A stretch of 10,515 bases of DNA from SIG575 sp045595725 (GTDB lineage Bacteria; Bacillota; Clostridia; Oscillospirales; Acutalibacteraceae), in the NCBI GenBank assembly GCA_045595725.1, contig JAZOAY010000043.1:1-10515 (forward strand), read 5' to 3'. Positions 1 to 6,573 of this stretch are shown here, one piece after another. Below the pieces are notes generated by a model. The model had not been told where the DNA came from. It saw only the letters and a list, made by a program, of their open reading frames with translations, and did not search any database. Within the stretch, counting starts at the first letter, position 1, and every line of letters begins with the position of its first letter. The position numbers were made by a program, and so were the translations under genes.

Positions 1-149
1 TGGGAACTCAGCGAAAGCTTTGCTGAATATACTTATTCACTGTTACTTCTTACTTATTACTTCAAAATCGACAAGTTTATTTAGTGAAGAGTGAAGAAGT
101 AAGAGGTAATAAATAAAATCGACAAGGCTCTGACGAACCTTGTCGATTT
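1..149. repeat. Non-coding block: degenerate 7-bp repeats in inverted orientation
   Basis: No gene is visible here. Positions 28-62 read as five heptads (TATACTT, ATTCACT, GTTACTT, CTTACTT, ATTACTT). Positions 83-117 read as five heptads of the opposite sense (AGTGAAG, AGTGAAG, AAGTAAG, AGGTAAT, AAATAAA). The two arms form an imperfect inverted repeat around a 20-bp centre at 63-82. That centre contains AAAATCGACAAG (64-75), an exact 12-bp copy of 115-126, which is one arm of the tRNA terminator hairpin. A further small hairpin (8-bp stem with one G-U pair) lies at 8-26 and has no T-run after it. The block resembles the short degenerate intergenic repeats common in Clostridia, but I cannot assign it to a named family. 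Confidence 0.6.
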
Positions 150-150
150 T
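115..150 (-). terminator. Rho-independent terminator of tRNA-Gln
   Basis: A perfect 13-bp inverted repeat (115-127 with 138-150) encloses a 10-nt loop. On the minus strand it begins at the A of the tRNA CCA end, and the stem runs into TTTTATTTATT. The position directly after the tRNA and the T-rich tail make it the natural transcript end. Confidence 0.8.
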
Positions 151-223
151 GGCAGGGGATAAAGGATTCGAACCTCTACATACAGAGTCAGAGTCTGCTG
201 TGCTACCATTACACAAATCCCCT
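150..223 (-). tRNA. tRNA-Gln (anticodon CTG)
   Basis: Reading the minus strand, the 7-nt acceptor arm AGGGGAT (223-217) pairs perfectly with ATCCCCT (160-154). It is followed by discriminator G and an encoded CCA end (152-150). The D arm carries the usual AATGGTAG loop sequence. The anticodon stem is GCAGA/TCTGT around loop CTCTGAC, giving anticodon CTG, which reads CAG glutamine codons. The T arm is AGAGG-TTCGAAT-CCTTT with one G-U pair. Length is 74 nt. All four arms fold, so this looks like a functional single tRNA gene and not a relic. It has its own promoter and terminator. Confidence 0.95.
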
Positions 224-236
224 ACGAACAAACGAT

Positions 237-265
237 ATTATACACTTATGATATGACTTTGTCAA
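237..265 (-). promoter_or_regulatory. Sigma-A promoter of tRNA-Gln
   Basis: On the minus strand a perfect -35 TTGACA (265-260) is separated by exactly 17 bp from a perfect -10 TATAAT (242-237). The expected start is about 7 nt downstream, so the 5' leader before the tRNA at 223 is only a few bases. A full-consensus promoter is typical of stable RNA genes. Confidence 0.9.
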
Positions 266-323
266 TACTTTTTTTGAAATTTTTTAAAAATATTTTTTGT
301 ACGTTAAATACACGGACTTTGTG

Positions 324-352
324 TTGAAATGAGTTTGCTGATATGCTATACT
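324..352 (+). promoter_or_regulatory. Sigma-A promoter of the GH51-GH3 operon
   Basis: TTGAAA (324-329), a 17-bp spacer and TATACT (347-352) precede the AAGGAGG ribosome binding site at 370-376. This placement makes an upstream ATG at 329 impossible as the true start, since it lies inside the promoter. No clear operator palindrome is seen beside it. Confidence 0.75.
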
Positions 353-385
353 TTTCCTATACAAACCCCAAGGAGGTTTTATTCT

Positions 386-1882
386 ATGAAAGCAAAAATG
401 ACTATTGCAAAAGAACTTAAAGTAGGTGATATTGACAGAAGAATGTTCGGTTCTTTTGTCGAACATCTCGGTCGTGCAGTTTACGGCGGTATTTATGAAC
501 CTGGCCACGAAACTGCTGATGAAGACGGTTTCCGTACTGATGTTATAAAACTTGTGAATGAACTTGATGTTCCTATTGTACGTTATCCCGGCGGTAACTT
601 TGTTTCGGGATATGATTGGGAAGACGGCGTAGGACCTAAAGACAAAAGACCTCAGAGACTTGAACTTGCATGGGGTACAACTGAACCCAATACTTTCGGC
701 ACAAACGAATTTATGAAATGGTGCGAAAAAGCAAAAACCGCACCTATGATGGCTGTGAACCTTGGCACAAGAGGTCCTGACGAAGCACGTGCACTTGTTG
801 AATATTGTAACCTTAATACAAACACAAAATACGCTCAGATGAGAAAAGATCACGGCTATGAAAAACCATGGGATGTAAAACTCTGGTGTCTCGGCAATGA
901 GATGGATGGTGCATGGCAGATGGGAGCTAAAACTGCCTATGAATACGGCAGAACAGCCCTTGAAGCATCAAAACTTATGAAATGGGTTGACCCTTCAATT
1001 GAAACTGTTCTCTGCGGTTCTTCAAGCAGAAATTCAAAAACTTTCGGTGAATGGGAAGAAACTGCCCTTGATATTGCCTATGACAGTATTGATTATCTTT
1101 CACTTCATCAGTATTACGGTAACAGTGCGAAAGATACGGAAACTTTCCTTGCACTTTCAACTGAACTTGATGAATTTATTTACAGCGTAATATGCGTATG
1201 CGACTATGTAAAATCAAAGAAACGCAGCAAGAAAAAAATCATGCTTTCATTTGATGAATGGAATGTATGGTACCATTCATGGGGTGCACCTTTTGAAAAA
1301 TGGTCAATTGCTCCTAATCTCCTTGAAGATATTTATAACTTTGAAGATGCTCTCGTTGCTGCCTGTATGCTTATTACTCTGCTTCGTCACGCAGACAGAA
1401 TCAAGGTTGCATGTATTGCTCAGCTTGTAAATGTAATAGCACCTATTTTCACAAAAACAGGCGGAGGTGTATTCCGTCAGACAACATTCTATCCTTTTGA
1501 GAGAATGTCAAAATTTGCGCGTGGCGTTTCAATTAAACCTATTGTTGAATGTCCTAAGTATGATACTAAGGACTATACAGATGTACCTTACCTTGAAACA
1601 ATTGCAACTTATGACGAGGAAAATGACGAAGTTGCAGTATTCGTTGTAAACCGTTCACTTGATGACAATTGCGTTCTTGATTTCAAGCTTCTTGATTTTG
1701 ACGGTTATAAGCCTGTTTCATTTGAATCTATGGACGGTTACGATAAACTCCTTGTGAACGATTTTGGTAAAGAAACAGTATGTATGCATACAAATGAAAT
1801 CCCTGCAGGTGATAACGGCAAATTTACAGCAGAACTTAAAAACATGAGCTTTAATGTAATCAGATTTAAAAAGGGTGAATAA
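386..1882 (+). CDS. abfA: GH51 alpha-L-arabinofuranosidase, intracellular
   Basis: This 498-residue enzyme should release terminal alpha-L-arabinofuranose from arabinoxylan or arabinan oligosaccharides by the retaining mechanism of glycoside hydrolase family 51. The start is ATG 386, set by AAGGAGG at 370-376 with 9-nt spacing. The family signatures are clear: an N-terminal FGSFVEHLGRAVYGGIYEPG stretch, RYPGGNFVSGYDWEDG, the acid/base glutamate E172 in LGNEMDG, and the nucleophile E291 in FDEWNVW. These match E175 and E294 of the Geobacillus enzyme in position. A TIM barrel fills about residues 15-370 and a beta-sandwich domain the remainder. There is no signal peptide, so it acts in the cytoplasm on imported oligosaccharides. 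It is the first gene of an operon: the GH3 gene starts 2 nt after its stop. Length is normal for the family and all key residues are present. Confidence 0.95.
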   Translation: MKAKMTIAKELKVGDIDRRMFGSFVEHLGRAVYGGIYEPGHETADEDGFRTDVIKLVNELDVPIVRYPGGNFVSGYDWEDGVGPKDKRPQRLELAWGTTEPNTFGTNEFMKWCEKAKTAPMMAVNLGTRGPDEARALVEYCNLNTNTKYAQMRKDHGYEKPWDVKLWCLGNEMDGAWQMGAKTAYEYGRTALEASKLMKWVDPSIETVLCGSSSRNSKTFGEWEETALDIAYDSIDYLSLHQYYGNSAKDTETFLALSTELDEFIYSVICVCDYVKSKKRSKKKIMLSFDEWNVWYHSWGAPFEKWSIAPNLLEDIYNFEDALVAACMLITLLRHADRIKVACIAQLVNVIAPIFTKTGGGVFRQTTFYPFERMSKFARGVSIKPIVECPKYDTKDYTDVPYLETIATYDEENDEVAVFVVNRSLDDNCVLDFKLLDFDGYKPVSFESMDGYDKLLVNDFGKETVCMHTNEIPAGDNGKFTAELKNMSFNVIRFKKGE

Positions 1883-1884
1883 TA

Positions 1885-4308
1885 ATGAGATTATTCAATA
1901 AATTTATCCGTTTTGTTTCGGGCGCAGAACTTGCTCAGAAAGAAACAGGCGGAGTTGTCGTGGGAAAAGCCAATGAAAAACTTATTCCCTATCTGCGTGA
2001 ATGTGCAGCAGAGGGCTGTGTTCTTCTGAAAAATGACGGAGTGCTGCCTTTCAATGAAAAAAACAATGTTGCAGTTTTCGGCAGAGTACAGCATGACTAT
2101 TTTTATGTAGGTAACGGCTCAGGCGGTGACGTCCGTACACCATATAAAGTCAGCCTTATTGAAGGTCTTGAAAAAAGCAGTATTCAGATAAATGAAAAAC
2201 TTAAAAACAAGTACATAACATGGTGTACAAAGAAAAAGAATATTCCCGATCCGGGTTTCTGGGCGCATTGGCCAAGATTTTATGAGGAAATGCCTCTGTC
2301 AGTTGATGATGTAAAAAAAGCAAAAGAAACAAGTGATTCTGCTATTATCGTAATTGGCAGATCATCAGGCGAGGACAGGGAAAACGTACTTAAAAAAGGC
2401 AGTTTTTATCTGACAGAAAACGAAAAGAAAATGATTACACGTGTAACTTCTGTTTTTGATAAAACAGTCCTTGTGCTTAATATCGGTAATGTTATTGATT
2501 TTGAAGAAATTGAAGCATACGGTGATAAGATTTCTGCCATTCTCATTGCATGGCAGGGCGGTATGGAAAGCGGTAATGCTGTTGCAGATGTGCTTTCAGG
2601 CAAAGTGAACCCCTCAGGCAAACTTACGGATACAATTGCAAAAACGTATTCGGATTATCCGTCATCTCGTGATTTCGGTAAACTCAAATTCAATAATTAT
2701 GTTGAAGATATTTTTGTAGGCTACAGATATTTTGAAACGTTCGCACCTGAAAAAGTTCTTTATGAATTTGGTTTCGGACTTTCATATACTTCTTTTGATG
2801 TGGATTTCACAAGTGCGGAAGAAAAAGAAAATAAAATTATTTTCAAAGCAAATGTGAAAAATACAGGGTTACGTTCAGGTAAAGAAACTGTTCAGGTTTA
2901 TGTTTCTGCACCTCAGGGAAAACTCGGTAAAGCCTCAAGAAGTCTTGCAGGCTTCGGAAAAACAAAACACCTTTCCCCCGATGAAACCGAAGAAATTACA
3001 ATTATTGTTGATAAATATTTATGTGCATCTTTCGATGACAGCGGTGTGACAGGTAACAGAAATTCATATATCCTTGAAGCGGGTGAATATGCTTTCTTTA
3101 TGGGTACAAGCGTTAAGAACTGCGAAAAGGTTTTTGTGAAAAAGCTTGAAGAGGATGAAGTTGTTGAAACGCTCACAGAGGTTATGGCAGTTAAACCTGA
3201 AATGGCTTTTGAACGTTTCAGAGCGGTTGAAAAGAACGGAAAAATTTCTCTTGTAAAAGAAAAAGTCCCCACGGTTACAACAGACCTGAGACAGATTATT
3301 CTTGAAAATCTGCCTGAAAGTGTTGAAATGACAGGGGATAAAGGATATAAACTTGCAGATGTGAAATCAGGTAAAGTTACCATGGATGATTTTGTGGCAC
3401 AGCTTGACCTGACAGAGCTTGAGGCTATTAGCCGTGGTGAAGGGCTTATGAATTCTTCTCTCGGTGCTGAGGGCAACGCAGGTACATTGGGCGGTGTTCT
3501 TCCTTCACTCCGTGAAAAAGGAATTCCTGCAATGACAACAACAGACGGTCCATCAGGTATCCGTCTTATGGCTTCATGTTCACTTCTTCCATGCGGTACT
3601 GCAATTGCATGTACGTGGAACGAAAACCTTGTGCAGACCCTTTTTGAAAAAGTTGGGGAAGAAATGGTTGACAGGGGAAGTGACATGCTTTTAGCACCCG
3701 GTATGAATATTCACAGAAATTTCCTCTGCGGAAGAAACTTTGAATACTATTCGGAAGACCCCTTTGTCAGCGGTAAAATAGCGTCAGCTACAGTAAAAGG
3801 TATACAGAGCCATAATCTTTCGGCCTGCCCCAAACATTTTGCATGTAACAATCAGGAGCTGAACCGTAATCATACGGACTCAATTGTCTCACAACGTGCT
3901 TTGCGAGAAATTTATCTCAAAGGCTTTGAAATTTGTGTCAGAGAGGCAAAACCGCTTAACATAATGACAAGTTACAACAAAGTAAACGGTGTATGGAGTC
4001 ATTATAACTACGAACTTTGCACAACTGTTCTCAGAAAAGAATGGGGATATGAGGGAAATGTAATTACAGACTGGTGGATGAGGTATGCTGTTTCACCCGA
4101 ATTCCCTGAAGTGCGTGATAATGCTTACCGTGTACGTGCGCAGGTTGATGTTCTTATGCCCGGCGGTAAAACAGCAGTAAGCAAGTCAGCGTCAAATGAC
4201 GGTTCGCTCACAGAAACCTACGGAAAGTCTGAAGGCATAACTTTGGGTGAACTACAGCGAAGTGCAACCAATGTGCTGAATTACATAATCAGGTCAGGAA
4301 AAATATAA
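1885..4308 (+). CDS. GH3 beta-glycosidase with reversed domain order, intracellular
   Basis: This 807-residue glycoside hydrolase family 3 enzyme removes non-reducing beta-linked sugars; beta-glucosidase or beta-xylosidase activity is likely, and the exact sugar cannot be read from sequence. The usual domain order is swapped. The alpha/beta sandwich domain comes first (about 25-285), with AAEGCVLLKNDGVLPF and the probable acid/base E163 in GRSSGEDREN. A fibronectin-III-like domain follows (about 293-420, starting YEFGFGLSYTSF). The TIM barrel is last (about 500-800), with D554 in TDGPSGIR, GRNFEYYSEDP, K650-H651 in CPKHF, and the nucleophile D729 in VITDWW. The same reversed order is known from Ruminococcus albus and Butyrivibrio fibrisolvens beta-glucosidases. 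There is no signal peptide. AAGGGTGA (1871-1878), inside the end of the GH51 gene, serves as ribosome binding site. Co-transcription with GH51 suggests joint breakdown of arabinoxylo-oligosaccharides (inference). Confidence 0.93.
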   Translation: MRLFNKFIRFVSGAELAQKETGGVVVGKANEKLIPYLRECAAEGCVLLKNDGVLPFNEKNNVAVFGRVQHDYFYVGNGSGGDVRTPYKVSLIEGLEKSSIQINEKLKNKYITWCTKKKNIPDPGFWAHWPRFYEEMPLSVDDVKKAKETSDSAIIVIGRSSGEDRENVLKKGSFYLTENEKKMITRVTSVFDKTVLVLNIGNVIDFEEIEAYGDKISAILIAWQGGMESGNAVADVLSGKVNPSGKLTDTIAKTYSDYPSSRDFGKLKFNNYVEDIFVGYRYFETFAPEKVLYEFGFGLSYTSFDVDFTSAEEKENKIIFKANVKNTGLRSGKETVQVYVSAPQGKLGKASRSLAGFGKTKHLSPDETEEITIIVDKYLCASFDDSGVTGNRNSYILEAGEYAFFMGTSVKNCEKVFVKKLEEDEVVETLTEVMAVKPEMAFERFRAVEKNGKISLVKEKVPTVTTDLRQIILENLPESVEMTGDKGYKLADVKSGKVTMDDFVAQLDLTELEAISRGEGLMNSSLGAEGNAGTLGGVLPSLREKGIPAMTTTDGPSGIRLMASCSLLPCGTAIACTWNENLVQTLFEKVGEEMVDRGSDMLLAPGMNIHRNFLCGRNFEYYSEDPFVSGKIASATVKGIQSHNLSACPKHFACNNQELNRNHTDSIVSQRALREIYLKGFEICVREAKPLNIMTSYNKVNGVWSHYNYELCTTVLRKEWGYEGNVITDWWMRYAVSPEFPEVRDNAYRVRAQVDVLMPGGKTAVSKSASNDGSLTETYGKSEGITLGELQRSATNVLNYIIRSGKI

Positions 4309-4310
4309 TT

Positions 4311-4420
4311 AAATGCAAAATGCAGAGTGCGAAGTGCAGAATTATGAGTCTGCGACGCGAATTTATAATGATACCAACGGATATCAACGTAGAGGACGGG
4401 TTTCCTGTCCCGAATAATTA
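4311..4420. repeat. Second 7-bp repeat block and GC-rich hairpin
   Basis: After the GH3 stop the sequence falls into degenerate heptads at about 4315-4342 (TGCAAAA, TGCAGAG, TGCGAAG, TGCAGAA). A non-repetitive stretch follows, then a hairpin with a 7-bp stem (4394-4400 with 4404-4410, one G-U pair) and a 3-nt loop. No T-run follows the hairpin, so it is not a normal terminator. No gene is present. The heptad style matches the block at 28-117, although the unit sequence differs. Confidence 0.55.
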
Positions 4421-4438
4421 ATATAAAACTTTGGGCAC

Positions 4439-4469
4439 AAAAAAGCTCCCTTTTTCAAGGGAGTTTTTT
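4439..4469. terminator. Bidirectional rho-independent terminator
   Basis: The hairpin CTCCCTT (4446-4452) / AAGGGAG (4457-4463) has a 4-nt loop. It is flanked by six A on the left and six T on the right, so it ends with a T-run on both strands. It lies between the convergent GH3 operon (plus) and the CofE-like gene (minus, stop at 4476) and can terminate both. Confidence 0.88.
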
Positions 4470-4475
4470 GTTATC

Positions 4476-5669
4476 CTATTCAGCTGTGTAGTTATCGAAG
4501 TAACCCTGGATGAATACGATGGGAGTACCTTTGTCGCCTGAACCTGAAGTAAGGTCACAGAGTGAACCGATAAGGTCTGTAAGTCTTCTGGGAGTTGTAC
4601 CTTCGGAAGCCATCTGACCGACAAGGTCACCGTCTTTTTCCTGAATTTTATTTTTGATAGCCTCTTTGAGTTCGTCACCTTTAAGGTCTGCAAACTCATT
4701 GTCGGCAAGGTATTTGAGTTTCAGTTCGTTGGGAGTTCCCTCAAGACCGCTTGTATAAGCAGGTGAAACAACCGGATCGGCAAGTTCCCAGATTTTACCA
4801 ACGGGATCTTTGAAAGCACCGTCACCGTAAACCATAACTTCAATGTTTTTGCCTGTTGCAGCTTTGAGTTTTGCCTGAATTGCATCAACAACAGCCTGGC
4901 AATCGCGGGGGAAAAGTTTTACTGTGTCTTCAGTTGCTTTGTTTGAGCCGAGGAGACCGTAATCAGCGTTGAAACCGCTTCCGTTTACGGGAGCATTGAG
5001 GATCTCGTCAAGACCGAAGATTTTTTCTCCGCCTGAATTTTTAAGAAGACGTTTTGTTCTCTGTCTTGTGTGAATGTCACAACAGAGGACATTTTTTGTA
5101 TAATCAAGAATTGCTCTGGGATTGTTTGCAAAAATGATTTCAGCTTCTGCGCCTGATTCTTTGATGAGTGTTTCGTAATATTCTACGTAGTCAACACCTG
5201 TGAATGTGTGTTTTTCGTAACCGAAAAGTTCACGGTATTTTTTAAGGGACAGTACATCTTTGTAGGGGTCAACGCCTTTTTCATCAAGTAAATCCAGGCT
5301 TACAAGGTGGTTACCCACTTCGTCTGAAGGATAAGAAAGCATGAGAACAACTTTCTTTGCACCTTTTGCAATACCTCTGAGGCATATTGCAAAACGGTTA
5401 CGGCTGACAATGGGGAAAATAACACCAACTGTTTCGCCGCCGAATTTTGCTTTTACGTCAGAGGCAATATCATCAACTGTAGCGTAGTTACCCTGTGCAC
5501 GTGCCACAATAGCCTCTGTCATTGCAACAATGTCTTTATCGTTGAATTTGAAACCTGCGTCTTCAGATGCTTCAAGAACTGAAGAAGTTACGATTTCAAC
5601 AATGTCATCACCGCTTTTGATGATGGGGGCTCTTACACCTCTTGAAACTGTACCGATCATTCTGCTCAT
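4476..5669 (-). CDS. CofE-like protein (F420-0:L-glutamate ligase family)
   Basis: This 397-residue protein resembles the coenzyme F420-0:gamma-glutamyl ligase family, which in archaea and actinobacteria adds glutamate to F420-0 using GTP. The N-terminal half carries the family pattern: RGVRAPIIKSGDDIVEIV, then DIVAMTEAIVARAQGNY (compare the D-hVVTxKhVSKAEG motif), and FPIVSRNRFAICLRGIAKG. It is longer than archaeal CofE (about 250 residues). The extra C-terminal part includes an acidic/lysine-rich stretch near residues 325-345. The start is ATG 5669, with AAGGAG at 5679-5684 and 9-nt spacing; an in-frame TTG at 5678 abuts that site and is unlikely. There is no signal peptide or membrane segment. 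No other F420 gene is in the window and Clostridia of this type are not known to make F420, so another amide- or glutamate-ligating role is probable (inference). It has its own promoter. The true substrate is unknown. Confidence 0.75.
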   Translation of the reverse strand: MSRMIGTVSRGVRAPIIKSGDDIVEIVTSSVLEASEDAGFKFNDKDIVAMTEAIVARAQGNYATVDDIASDVKAKFGGETVGVIFPIVSRNRFAICLRGIAKGAKKVVLMLSYPSDEVGNHLVSLDLLDEKGVDPYKDVLSLKKYRELFGYEKHTFTGVDYVEYYETLIKESGAEAEIIFANNPRAILDYTKNVLCCDIHTRQRTKRLLKNSGGEKIFGLDEILNAPVNGSGFNADYGLLGSNKATEDTVKLFPRDCQAVVDAIQAKLKAATGKNIEVMVYGDGAFKDPVGKIWELADPVVSPAYTSGLEGTPNELKLKYLADNEFADLKGDELKEAIKNKIQEKDGDLVGQMASEGTTPRRLTDLIGSLCDLTSGSGDKGTPIVFIQGYFDNYTAE

Positions 5670-5715
5670 TTTGAACAACTCCTTTGGAGATAAAATAGAC
5701 TTTTAACAACTAATT

Positions 5716-5744
5716 ATTATACTACTATATTCCGTTCTTTGCAA
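5716..5744 (-). promoter_or_regulatory. Sigma-A promoter of the CofE-like gene
   Basis: On the minus strand TTGCAA (5744-5739), a 17-bp spacer and a perfect TATAAT (5721-5716) lie about 45 bp upstream of the ATG at 5669. The gene can therefore be transcribed separately from the HAD gene upstream, although no strong terminator separates the two. Confidence 0.75.
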
Positions 5745-5771
5745 TGTTATTTTGACAAGAATTTGTAAAAA

Positions 5772-6419
5772 TCACAATAAAATTTTTAGTGAATCTTTCA
5801 AATTATATACAAATATATCGCAAAGAGCACGAAATTCCTCTTGTTCAGGTTCTTGCTCATCAAAAATTCCCGTAACAAAGAAACCTGATTTTTTTGCTGT
5901 TTTAACAGCATAGAGAGCATCTTCGAAAATCACGGTGTCTTCTTTTGAAGTGCCGAGAAATTCCATTGCTTTTTCAAAAATAAAAGGCTTTGTTTTATTT
6001 GTACCAAGACCGCCGCATGTGAAAATTTCATCAAAATAGTCCCTGATACCTGCATTTATAAGACCGGGTTCAACCATGTGTCTGTCAGTTGCAGTAGCAA
6101 TGCACATTTTAACACCGTTTTTCTTCAGTTCTTCAAGAAAATCTACCGTGCCTTCTTTCACACGGGGACAGGTCTGATAATAGTTGTTTACAACTTTCAT
6201 CATTTCATCACAGATTTCTTCAGGGGAATAGGGTAAACCGTATTCTTCTTTTATCATTTTCGGGGCTTCGATAAATCCCATGCGTCTTACGTCAAGGTGA
6301 AGTCCTTCGCGAGGCTTGATTCCTAAGTTTTCGAGGTAAATTTCACCTCTGTGACGCCATGTGAACATGGAGTCAAGAAGTGTTCCGTCAACATCAAAAA
6401 TTGCACCCTTGATTTTCAT
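5772..6419 (-). CDS. HAD-superfamily phosphatase (beta-phosphoglucomutase-like, subfamily IA)
   Basis: This 215-residue haloacid-dehalogenase-type hydrolase probably dephosphorylates a small phosphorylated metabolite in the cytoplasm. Motif I is FDVDGT with nucleophile D9 and acid/base D11. A helical cap domain spans about residues 16-85. Motif II is T109 in CIATATD, motif III is K144 in TKPFIF, and motif IV is E166-D167 in VIFEDA, with the spacing of subfamily IA. Length is typical. The ribosome binding site is weak (AAAGACGG, 6428-6435) and the predicted 5' leader is only about 18 nt. The gene is divergent from the LicD-fusion operon and shares its 154-bp intergenic region, so a link to that pathway, for example trimming a sugar- or polyol-phosphate, is possible but unproven. 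The substrate cannot be named. Confidence 0.85.
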   Translation of the reverse strand: MKIKGAIFDVDGTLLDSMFTWRHRGEIYLENLGIKPREGLHLDVRRMGFIEAPKMIKEEYGLPYSPEEICDEMMKVVNNYYQTCPRVKEGTVDFLEELKKNGVKMCIATATDRHMVEPGLINAGIRDYFDEIFTCGGLGTNKTKPFIFEKAMEFLGTSKEDTVIFEDALYAVKTAKKSGFFVTGIFDEQEPEQEEFRALCDIFVYNLKDSLKILL

Positions 6420-6444
6420 TTTCTCACCGTCTTTCTAACAGTAG

Positions 6445-6473
6445 ATTTTATCACGACAAGGCTTTTATGTCAA
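6445..6473 (-). promoter_or_regulatory. Sigma-A promoter of the HAD phosphatase gene
   Basis: On the minus strand a perfect TTGACA (6473-6468), a 17-bp spacer and TAAAAT (6450-6445) lie just before the gene, giving a very short leader. Its -35 lies 14 bp from the -35 of the divergent operon. Confidence 0.82.
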
Positions 6474-6487
6474 TGAATTTGAAATAA

Positions 6488-6516
6488 TTGACTTTTTACT
6501 TACATTGTGGTATATT
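6488..6516 (+). promoter_or_regulatory. Sigma-A promoter of the SDR-LicD / cytidylyltransferase / dehydrogenase operon
   Basis: TTGACT (6488-6493), a 17-bp spacer and TATATT (6511-6516) precede the ribosome binding site AAAGGA (6559-6564) and the ATG at 6574. The predicted leader is about 50 nt. The two divergent -35 boxes form a GTCAAT / ATTGAC inverted pair, which is largely explained by their consensus. Confidence 0.78.
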
Positions 6517-6573
6517 ATAGATTACGAAAGTAGGCAATAATTCAACTTCTTAATTTTTAAAGGATGGTGCAAA

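Noticed and set aside
28..117. Possible CRISPR-like array
   Set aside because: The units are 7 bp, degenerate and without spacers, so this is not a CRISPR array.
329..385. Upstream in-frame ATG extending the GH51 protein by 19 residues
   Set aside because: It overlaps the promoter (-35 at 324-329) and has no ribosome binding site; ATG 386 has AAGGAGG with 9-nt spacing and matches the family start.
284..853. Minus-strand reading frame overlapping the start of the GH51 gene
   Set aside because: It covers the promoter and coding region of a firm gene; its composition is that of a shadow frame.
2913..3686. Long minus-strand reading frame inside the GH3 gene
   Set aside because: Serine- and proline-rich shadow of the codon pattern of a clearly real GH3 gene; no promoter, no domain and no ribosome binding site.
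5670..5678. TTG start adding three residues to the CofE-like protein
   Set aside because: It lies directly against the AAGGAG site with no spacing, while ATG 5669 has 9 nt.
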